A model generated the notes under the pieces. That model was given only the letters and a program-made list of their open reading frames with translations, searched no databases and was not told the DNA's origin. From assembly GCF_001598435.1 (NCBI RefSeq), contig NZ_BCYY01000001.1, positions 124,001 through 188,000 of the forward strand: a stretch of 64,000 nucleotides of DNA, in the 5' to 3' direction. The translations under genes were made by a program, and so were the position numbers. The stretch is from Sphingomonas pituitosa NBRC 102491 (GTDB lineage: Bacteria > Pseudomonadota > Alphaproteobacteria > Sphingomonadales > Sphingomonadaceae). This document shows, piece after piece, positions 58,967-64,000 of the stretch (its first letter is position 1; the number at the start of each line of letters is the position of its first letter).

Positions 58967-59580
58967 GCGACACCCGCCCTTCGATCGAAGCCATCATGCG
59001 CACCGCACCCGTCATCCCGGTGCTGGTGATCGACGACGCCGCCAAGGCGCGTCCGCTTGCCGAGGCGCTGGTGAAGGGCGGCCTGCGCGTGCTCGAAGTG
59101 ACGATGCGCACGCCTGCCGCGCTCGACGCGATCCGGGAGATGAAGCAGGTGCCCGGCGCGATCGTCGGCGCCGGCACGGTGGTGAACACCGCGCAGTTCG
59201 AGCAGGTGATGAAGGAGGATGCCGAGTTCATCGTCTCCCCCGGCCTCACCGATCGCCTGGGCGACGCGATCGTCAAGAGCGGCGTGCCGTACCTCCCGGG
59301 CATCGCCAATGCCGGCGACATCATGCGCGGGCTCGACCTGGGCCTCAGCCACTTCAAGTTCTTCCCGGCCGAGACCTCGGGCGGCCTCAAGGCGCTGAAG
59401 GCGCTCGCCGCGCCCTTCTACCAGGCGAAATTCTGCCCCACCGGCGGCATCAGCCTGGCGAGCGCGCCCGAGTGGCTCGCCTTCGATCCGGTGCTCTGCG
59501 TCGGCGGCAGCTGGATCGCCAGCGGTTCGCTCGAAGAAGTCGAAGCCAAGGCACGCGAGGCCGCCGCGCTGCCGCGGTAA
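58963..59580 (+). CDS. eda: KDPG aldolase (2-keto-3-deoxy-6-phosphogluconate aldolase)
   Basis: Splits KDPG into pyruvate and glyceraldehyde 3-phosphate, the last Entner-Doudoroff step. The 205-residue TIM-barrel protein has LEVTMRTPAALDAIREMK, IVGAGTVVNTAQFEQ, and the Schiff-base Lys in SHFKFFPAETSGG, then CPTGGISLASAPEWLA. The GTG start overlaps the glk stop (GTGA). The operon probably ends at the palindrome at 59593. Confidence 0.96.
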   Translation: MSDTRPSIEAIMRTAPVIPVLVIDDAAKARPLAEALVKGGLRVLEVTMRTPAALDAIREMKQVPGAIVGAGTVVNTAQFEQVMKEDAEFIVSPGLTDRLGDAIVKSGVPYLPGIANAGDIMRGLDLGLSHFKFFPAETSGGLKALKALAAPFYQAKFCPTGGISLASAPEWLAFDPVLCVGGSWIASGSLEEVEAKAREAAALPR

Positions 59581-59592
59581 TCGTTACGCTTC

Positions 59593-59618
59593 ATCCCCTC
59601 CTCCGAGGAGGAGGGGAT
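59593..59618. repeat. Single C-rich palindrome after eda
   Basis: ATCCCCTCCTCC and its exact reverse GAGGAGGAGGGGAT meet with almost no loop, giving a 26-base palindrome. CCCCTCCTCC also occurs in the pair at 7222-7336, so this looks like a solo copy of that family. It lies between the ends of eda and a convergent gene and may act as a bidirectional terminator, though no T-run follows. Confidence 0.6.
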
Positions 59619-59633
59619 CAGCCGGTGCATCCC

Positions 59634-60401
59634 TCAAAACTTGTTGCGGCTTCCGCTCCAATCGCCCTGGTCGCAGCTGCCGCGAAACTTCTCGATGCCA
59701 TCGATCGCGATGCGCCCGATCCGCCGGTCGATATCGACCCGCGGCTTGTTGAGCCCGTTCAGCCGATATTGCGCGGTGATCCGGTCCCGCGTCATCCGGA
59801 CATCGTCCAGATCCCACCAGCCATCGCGGCCGCCCGAATGGATCGGCGGGATCAGCTTGCCCGCCAGTCGGATGCGTCCGCCATCGCCCCACAGCTCCAC
59901 CTGCACCGTCGAATCGAAACGCTGGGTACCGCTCTCGACGGCACTGTAGGATTCGTAGCGATGGGTCCGGTCGTTCCACACATAGCCCGAGCGGTAGCTG
60001 CTGCCCGGTTTTTGCCCTTCGCCCCAGCAGATCAGCGTCAGTTGCTCGCGCGGGCGCTCTCCCAGCGGCGGGCCACCCGGGCGCGGCCGGTTTCCGGCCT
60101 CCTGGCCACCGCTCGCGCAGGCCGAAGGCGGGCTCGCCACGATCGCGGCATAGCGCCCATCCTTGGTGGTGATGGTCGCACAGCTGCGGGTGCCGGCGTT
60201 CCACCAGCTGCTCCACTTGCGGTCTGGTCCGCTTTCGGTGCGCACCCACGCATAGCCGCGCCGCCCGAGCTCGGCTTCCGCCTGCCCACCGCGCGCGCCG
60301 ACGAGATCCTGCAAGTCGCGCGGCGTATCCTGCGCGGCCGCCGGATACGGGCCGATCCCGCACATCAGGACCACCACTGCCGACGTAAATCCATGGCGCA
60401 C
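59634..60401 (-). CDS. Secreted hypothetical protein
   Basis: A 255-residue exported protein of unknown function. The signal peptide (GFTSAVVVLMCGIGPYPAAAQ) precedes DLQDLVGARGGQAEAELGRR and KWSSWWNAGTRSCATITTKD, a Trp/Cys pattern seen in various secreted proteobacterial proteins. The C-terminal half looks beta-rich (STVQVELWGDGGRIRLAG, WDLDDVRMTRDRITAQYRL). GTG 60401 is chosen: GGGGAG lies 7 bases upstream and the signal peptide starts there; a longer frame to 60536 crosses non-conserved sequence. Confidence 0.75.
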   Translation of the reverse strand: MRHGFTSAVVVLMCGIGPYPAAAQDTPRDLQDLVGARGGQAEAELGRRGYAWVRTESGPDRKWSSWWNAGTRSCATITTKDGRYAAIVASPPSACASGGQEAGNRPRPGGPPLGERPREQLTLICWGEGQKPGSSYRSGYVWNDRTHRYESYSAVESGTQRFDSTVQVELWGDGGRIRLAGKLIPPIHSGGRDGWWDLDDVRMTRDRITAQYRLNGLNKPRVDIDRRIGRIAIDGIEKFRGSCDQGDWSGSRNKF

Positions 60402-60574
60402 GACACATCTCCCCCGTAGATACGATGCCACCCATCTTACAGCGACCCTTATGCCATGAGGAGCGATGCGAACCAATACTGCTCCAATGGCTAAGCTTTC
60501 TTGGCAATGAGGAGCAGCAACATGCTGATGTTGCACATCTCACTGGCGCGATATCGCGACCGGTGCGACAACGG

Positions 60575-60604
60575 TTGACGCGTTCAACATACGAACCATA
60601 TACG
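60575..60604 (+). promoter_or_regulatory. Putative promoter of the parD-like/map pair
   Basis: TTGACG (60575-60580) is followed after 17 bases by ATATAC (60598-60603), or after 18 by TATACG, giving a good housekeeping-type promoter in a locally AT-rich gap. Transcription would start near 60610, leaving a short leader with GGAG at 60625-60628 before ATG 60634. The rest of the 232-base gap to the divergent gene shows no other clear signal. Confidence 0.5.
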
Positions 60605-60633
60605 CTTCACTTGCAAAGCAGATGGAGCAGCAG

Positions 60634-60840
60634 ATGGGCATCGTGAAAATCGCCGACGACCTCCACGCGGAGGCCCGCCGCGCCAGTGCCGTGATGTGCC
60701 GTTCGATCAATGCCCAGGCCGAATATTGGATGAAGATCGGCATGCTCGCCGAGGCGAACCCCACCCTCGCCTTCCACGAGATCGTCCGCCGCCAGCTCGC
60801 CGAAGCGCAGGTCGGCACCGCCGCGCTCGAGGCTGCCTGA
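60634..60840 (+). CDS. ParD-like family protein
   Basis: A 68-residue protein with a ribbon-helix-helix-like start: MGIVKIADDLHAEARRASAV, followed by CRSINAQAEYWMKIGMLAEA and a C-terminal helix. This matches the ParD-like family (PF11903-type), related to antitoxins. No ParE toxin lies next to it; instead map starts one base after its stop. Start 60634 is preferred over ATG 60622 because GGAG then lies at proper distance. It may regulate itself and map. Confidence 0.8.
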   Translation: MGIVKIADDLHAEARRASAVMCRSINAQAEYWMKIGMLAEANPTLAFHEIVRRQLAEAQVGTAALEAA

Positions 60841-60841
60841 G

Positions 60842-61609
60842 ATGGTCAAGACGCCCGCAGAACTCGATCTGATGCGCGAAGCCGGGCGGCTGCTCGCCCA
60901 GGTGTTCGCCATGCTCGATCGCCAGCCGCTCGCCGGCATGTCGACGCTGGAAATCGACACGCTGGTCGACAACTACATCACCCATGATCTCGCCGCCCGC
61001 CCCGCCAGCAAGGGGCAATATGGCTATGGCTTCGTGCTCAACTGCTCGATCAACCATGTCGTCTGCCACGGCGTGCCCGATGCCGAGACGATCGTCCGCG
61101 ACGGCGACATCATCAACCTCGACATCACGCTGGAAAAGAACGGCTTCATCGCCGATTCGAGCAAGACCTACATGGTCGGCAGCGTATCGCCCCAGGCCCG
61201 CCGGCTGGTGCAGGTGACGCAGGAGGCGATGTGGAAGGGCATCGCCCAGGTCCGCCCCGGCGCCACGCTTGGCGACATCGGCGCGGCGATCGAGCGGCAT
61301 GCCAGGCAGCACGGCTATGCGGTGGTGCGCGATTATTGCGGCCACGGCATCGGCCGCAAGATGCACGAGGAGCCCTCGGTGCTCCATTTCGGCCGTGCCG
61401 GCACCGGGATGAAACTGCGCGAAGGCATGACCTTCACGATCGAGCCAATGCTCAACCAGGGTACCCGCAAGGTGACGACGCTTGACGATGGCTGGACGGT
61501 GGTCACCAACGATCGCAAGCTCTCCGCCCAGTTCGAGCATACCGTCGCGGTTACCGCCGACGGCGTCGAGGTGCTGACGCTGCGCAATGACGAGCGCGTG
61601 CCCGCCTGA
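60842..61609 (+). CDS. map: Type I methionine aminopeptidase
   Basis: Removes N-terminal Met from new proteins, after deformylation by Def. The 255-residue protein has the metal ligands in order: IINLDITLEKNGFIADSSKT (two Asp), CGHGIGRKMHEEPSV (His), FTIEPMLNQG (Glu) and QFEHTVAVT (Glu). It lacks an N-terminal zinc-finger extension. It starts one base after the ParD-like gene, so expression is probably shared. A second map gene elsewhere in the genome cannot be excluded. Confidence 0.95.
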   Translation: MVKTPAELDLMREAGRLLAQVFAMLDRQPLAGMSTLEIDTLVDNYITHDLAARPASKGQYGYGFVLNCSINHVVCHGVPDAETIVRDGDIINLDITLEKNGFIADSSKTYMVGSVSPQARRLVQVTQEAMWKGIAQVRPGATLGDIGAAIERHARQHGYAVVRDYCGHGIGRKMHEEPSVLHFGRAGTGMKLREGMTFTIEPMLNQGTRKVTTLDDGWTVVTNDRKLSAQFEHTVAVTADGVEVLTLRNDERVPA

Positions 61610-61735
61610 CGCCGGTGGCGGGGCGGTTGCGAAACGAGCGGGCAATCCCCATCTTGTAACCATCGTCGGCTTTCAACCCGTAAGCGCCGGCGGCTGGGTC
61701 CGTGATGTTCTCGCTTGCACCGCAGGGGTGTCCCC

Positions 61736-61906
61736 ATGGACCTCGACTATTTCGTCTCGCGACATCGCGAATCGCTGCTCCGCGCAGGCAATGCCCCGTG
61801 CGTGTCCTCGCGCGCTTCGCACCGCGCGCTCGCAGCCGGCTATGCCGAGCGGATCCGCCAGTTGCGCGAGGCATCCGTAACCGCCACCCTGGCGATTGCC
61901 GCCTGA
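61736..61906 (+). CDS. Small hypothetical protein
   Basis: A 56-residue protein, MDLDYFVSRHRESLLRAGNA at the start and AAGYAERIRQLREASV near the end, mainly helical. AGGGG lies 8 bases before the ATG, and the stop TGA overlaps the next start (TGATG), which supports real translation. No family is recognised. It is coupled to the MbcA/ParS/Xre-type gene, so the two may act together. Confidence 0.6.
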   Translation: MDLDYFVSRHRESLLRAGNAPCVSSRASHRALAAGYAERIRQLREASVTATLAIAA

Positions 61907-62181
61907 TGGGGGCGATTACCCGGATCGCCGTCGGCGCAACGTCCGACGAACTCGACCGCAAGCGCTTCCGCGGCGCAGCGCGAACGAAGCTGGCGCCCGA
62001 CGTGATCGCCCGGCAGTCGCGTATCGCGCTGCTCGCCTTCCAGTGCCTGCCCGACCGCGAGACCGCGCTGGCATTCCTCAACAATGTCGACGAGACCCTG
62101 GGCGGCCGCCCGGTCGACATTGCCAGCACGAACGAGGAAGGCGCGGAACGCGTCGCTGCCGCGTTGCGCGCACGCGCCTGA
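61906..62181 (+). CDS. MbcA/ParS/Xre antitoxin-family protein (DUF2384-like)
   Basis: A 91-residue protein. Its second half, ALAFLNNVDETLGGRPVDIA followed by STNEEGAERVAAALRAR, matches the toxin-binding DUF2384 domain of MbcA/ParS/Xre antitoxins (the LGGRP...A...G pattern). The first half (about 1-45) is basic and lacks a clear HTH. The usual RES-type toxin gene is absent on both sides, so it is an orphan or works with the 56-residue protein just upstream. ATG 61906 overlaps that gene's stop. Confidence 0.7.
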   Translation: MGAITRIAVGATSDELDRKRFRGAARTKLAPDVIARQSRIALLAFQCLPDRETALAFLNNVDETLGGRPVDIASTNEEGAERVAAALRARA

Positions 62182-62223
62182 TCCCCCCATGTTCCAAACG
62201 ACGAAGATCGACTAAGCAGCGCC

Positions 62224-62403
62224 ATGGCCGAACGCTTTGAACGACATCGCCAGCCGTGGCGCCCCGACGAGCTGCAAAAGCTCCACACCCTCGCGAAGAA
62301 GGGGATGCCGCTGCGCGCGATCGCCAAGGCGCTCACCCGCAGCGAGGAATCGGTGAAGGAACGCGCCAAGCTCGACGGGCTGGCGATCGCCAAGCTGCAC
62401 TGA
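62224..62403 (+). CDS. 59-residue SANT/Myb-like or GcrA-like small protein
   Basis: A short ORF: MAERFERHRQPWRPDELQKL, then HTLAKKGMPLRAIAKALTRS and EESVKERAKLDGLAIAKLH. The pattern W..dEL.kL..L...G...RaIA..L.Rs.eSV..rA is that of small helix-turn-helix proteins with a SANT-like or GcrA-like fold, often annotated as hypothetical in sphingomonads. It could bind DNA. The ATG has only a weak ribosome site. It is too short to be caught by many gene finders. Confidence 0.7.
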   Translation: MAERFERHRQPWRPDELQKLHTLAKKGMPLRAIAKALTRSEESVKERAKLDGLAIAKLH

Positions 62404-62422
62404 GCCGGGCGGGTCGTCCCGC

Positions 62423-63106
62423 TCAGGCGTAGCGGACGGTGGTCCGCCGCCGCCGCGCGCGGAGCGCGCCGCCCATCAGCCCGAAGCCGCCGAGCATCAA
62501 CGTCCAGGCCGCTGGCTCGGGCACGGCGCTGGCGGTCAGACGCGCGCCGACGGTGAAGGGGCCGACGCCGTAATAGGCAGCGTTGATCGCATCGACGCCG
62601 GCCTGGTTCAGGTCGATCGTGTAGCCCGCAGCCGCGCCGTTCACGGTGATCTTGCCGAGCACAATGCCCGATCCGAGATCGTCGAAGATCCCCTTGGCAC
62701 CATTATATTGCTGCAGCCCCACGATCGAGCTGGTGACGTCGTACAGCGTCAGCTCCAGCGGCCGCCCCATATCGTTGCCATAGCCGGTAGCGAGCGCGTT
62801 GCCGATGGTCAGCGATGCGCTGGTGACCGGCCCGATCGGAAAGAAGCTGAAGAACGAGCGATACTCGGTCGTCGTGCCCCAGTTGGTGAGGCTGCCGGTG
62901 AAGTAGTTGGTCCAGGCGTTATAGTGAGACCCGTTGCTGTCGAACCAGCCGGTCTGGAACGCCGCGATGCTGGTGCCGCCGTTGACCGTGAGCTTCGTGG
63001 ATCCGGTCGGCGAATCGTTGAAGAGGTAGAAGTCCGCCGCGATGGCAGGACTGGTACAAGCAACCGCCAGCAGCATCGCCGCACCCGACAAGAACCGGTA
63101 GTTCAT
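62423..63106 (-). CDS. PEP-CTERM sorting-domain protein
   Basis: A 227-residue exported protein. Signal peptide (FLSGAAMLLAVACTSPAIAA), then a beta-rich domain low in charge, and the C-terminal PEP-CTERM signal: VPEPAAWTLMLGGFGLMGGA followed by RARRRR. Exosortase would cut near PEP and attach the protein to the surface or matrix; the exosortase (EpsH/XrtA) gene is not in the window. The central domain is not recognised. It is convergent with the small gene cluster. Confidence 0.9.
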   Translation of the reverse strand: MNYRFLSGAAMLLAVACTSPAIAADFYLFNDSPTGSTKLTVNGGTSIAAFQTGWFDSNGSHYNAWTNYFTGSLTNWGTTTEYRSFFSFFPIGPVTSASLTIGNALATGYGNDMGRPLELTLYDVTSSIVGLQQYNGAKGIFDDLGSGIVLGKITVNGAAAGYTIDLNQAGVDAINAAYYGVGPFTVGARLTASAVPEPAAWTLMLGGFGLMGGALRARRRRTTVRYA

Positions 63107-63255
63107 CGCGATACTCCCCCTCTATGCACCCCAATGCATTGATAGTTAACGCTGGATTAGTATCAGCTGCTCGCGAGTCAAGGGACCTCCCCGCGCGGCA
63201 CTGTCTCCCTATTGGGCACTTCCGAAGCACATCGACACAGGAATCGCCCGTGCCG

Positions 63256-63726
63256 TTACCCTGCGAGCGCGCGCTTGGCCTGTACGAGCGCCGTATCGAG
63301 CGCGGACAGGAAGCGCGAACGATCTTCCTTCGCGAAGGGCGGCGGCCCGCCGATCCGGTCGCCGCCAGCGCGCAGATCGGCCATGATCGCCCGCACCGCC
63401 ACCGCACTGCCGATCGAGCTGGTGGTGAACGGCTTGCCGGTGGGCGCGAGCACCGCCGCCGCGCCGGCCTTCAGGCAGCGATCCGCCAGCAGGATGTCGG
63501 CGGTGATCACCACCGCCGCCGCGTCGGTATGCTCGGCGATCCAGTCGTCGGCGGCGTCGAACCCGTCGCTCACCACCACGCGCGTGATCAGCGGGTGCTG
63601 GGGAACGCGCAAATGGGCGTTGCTCACCACCGTCACCGGCACCTCCAGGCGCCAGGCGACCTTGTAGATCTCGTCCTTGACGGGGCAGGCATCGGCATCG
63701 ACGAGAATGTGCGGGAGGATCGGCAT
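63256..63726 (-). CDS. YaiI/YqxD-family (UPF0178) protein
   Basis: A 156-residue protein of the UPF0178 family, a PIN-like fold. It starts MPILPHILVDADACPVKDEI, with VVSDGFDAADDWIAE and VVITADILLADRCL, which hold the conserved acidic residues, and ends with GGPPPFAKEDRSRFLSALD. It may be a nuclease; no function is proven to me. ATG 63726 matches the family start; an upstream in-frame extension is not conserved-looking. Nothing is recognised in the 194 bases upstream (63727-63920). Confidence 0.92.
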   Translation of the reverse strand: MPILPHILVDADACPVKDEIYKVAWRLEVPVTVVSNAHLRVPQHPLITRVVVSDGFDAADDWIAEHTDAAAVVITADILLADRCLKAGAAAVLAPTGKPFTTSSIGSAVAVRAIMADLRAGGDRIGGPPPFAKEDRSRFLSALDTALVQAKRALAG

Positions 63727-63920
63727 CCTGCTGCCCCTGCCACAGCTTCCACCGAAAAGCGAAATCAGCGCCAACGCCGCCCGCTTCGCCCGCGCCCAGC
63801 ACGCGGTAGCGATGCAGCGCTACGAACACCCAGCGGCGGCGGCATGCACACCGGAGCCCCCTCGTCACCGCTGGACTTACGCCGGTGGCGCGATCCCGCA
63901 ACCTCGCAGCTCTCGCCCCA

Positions 63921-64000
63921 TCAGAAGCGGACGCTGATCCAGCCGGCGAGAAAATGCGATCCCTTCGACCCCACCGCCTTCAGCACCGCACCGGGTTCGA
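63921..64000 (-). CDS. C-terminal end of a probable outer-membrane beta-barrel protein, partial
   Basis: Only the last 26 codons are visible; the gene runs off the right edge. The end reads AVGSKGSHFLAGWISVRF followed by TGA. The alternating hydrophobic final strand with a terminal Phe is the signal recognised by the BAM complex in outer-membrane proteins. The protein family cannot be told from this piece. Confidence 0.5.
   Translation of the reverse strand, partial: EPGAVLKAVGSKGSHFLAGWISVRF

Noticed and set aside
60634..62181. Complete toxin-antitoxin locus
   Set aside because: Two antitoxin-family proteins are present but neither a ParE-like nor a RES-like toxin can be recognised.

Overview
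The window is a GC-rich (about two-thirds by eye), densely coded chromosomal segment of an alphaproteobacterium, most probably a Sphingomonas-like member of the Sphingomonadales. This rests on the ChvG/ChvI system next to pckA, a complete Entner-Doudoroff operon (zwf-pgl-edd-glk-eda), DUF4170 and DUF3618 proteins, a CIRB-type TonB receptor, FdxA, a PEP-CTERM protein and inverted-pair intergenic repeats. No rRNA, tRNA, CRISPR array, prophage or transposase was recognised. Nearly everything is housekeeping; the unusual material is regulatory sequence, repeats and small genes.

Layout. 1-1.5 kb: end of a DUF3618 membrane protein, a small membrane protein, a DUF4170 protein and a conserved hypothetical whose only sensible start is a CTG overlapping the pckA stop. 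1.5-7.2 kb: pckA diverges from chvI-chvG-rapZ-EIIA(Man)-ptsH, a signalling/PTS operon without the hprK often found there. 7.4-12.1 kb: SpoU rRNA methyltransferase, META protein, LysR/epimerase divergent pair, rmuC. 12.3-16.4 kb: def, recR, fmt-truA and an iron-sulphur RNA m5U methyltransferase. 16.4-25.5 kb (minus): NAD(P)HX repair fusion, lipoprotein, ilvD, N-formylglutamate amidohydrolase, crotonase, ispE, TPR protein, ETF-ubiquinone oxidoreductase. 25.6-30.4 kb (mostly plus): uracil-DNA-glycosylase-like protein, lytic transglycosylase, moaB, VOC protein, radical SAM enzyme. 30.4-43.1 kb: ferredoxin, GDSL esterase, M1 aminopeptidase, acyl-CoA synthetase, dnaE, glutathione peroxidase, lolD-lolC/E. 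43.1-46.8 kb: a candidate plus-strand small RNA, a TonB receptor and an hsp20 gene with a ROSE-type RNA thermometer behind a sigma-32-like promoter. 46.8-51.6 kb (minus): chemoreceptor, cyclophilin, pyrG, secG. 51.8-59.6 kb (plus): MarR, SH3 protein, argC and the Entner-Doudoroff operon. 59.6-64 kb: secreted hypothetical, ParD-like gene coupled to map, three small genes (one an orphan MbcA/ParS/Xre-type antitoxin), PEP-CTERM protein, YaiI-family protein and the end of an outer-membrane protein.

How the parts work together. Glucose enters through Glk, Zwf, Pgl, Edd and Eda; PEP carboxykinase works in the gluconeogenic direction and sits opposite the ChvI/ChvG envelope-stress regulator and a regulatory PTS branch. 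Envelope biogenesis is represented by LolD/LolC-E, SecG, the transglycosylase and outer-membrane proteins; translation by Fmt, Def, Map, TruA and RNA methyltransferases. Many neighbours are joined by 4-base NTGA stop/start overlaps, with ATG, GTG, TTG and apparently CTG all used as the overlapping start.

Noteworthy non-coding structure: seven composite intergenic elements, each two imperfect palindromes in inverted orientation (REPIN-like architecture), in at least five sequence families, plus single copies. Three pairs of one family have almost the same span, 97-98 bp. No entirely new defence or biosynthetic system was found.
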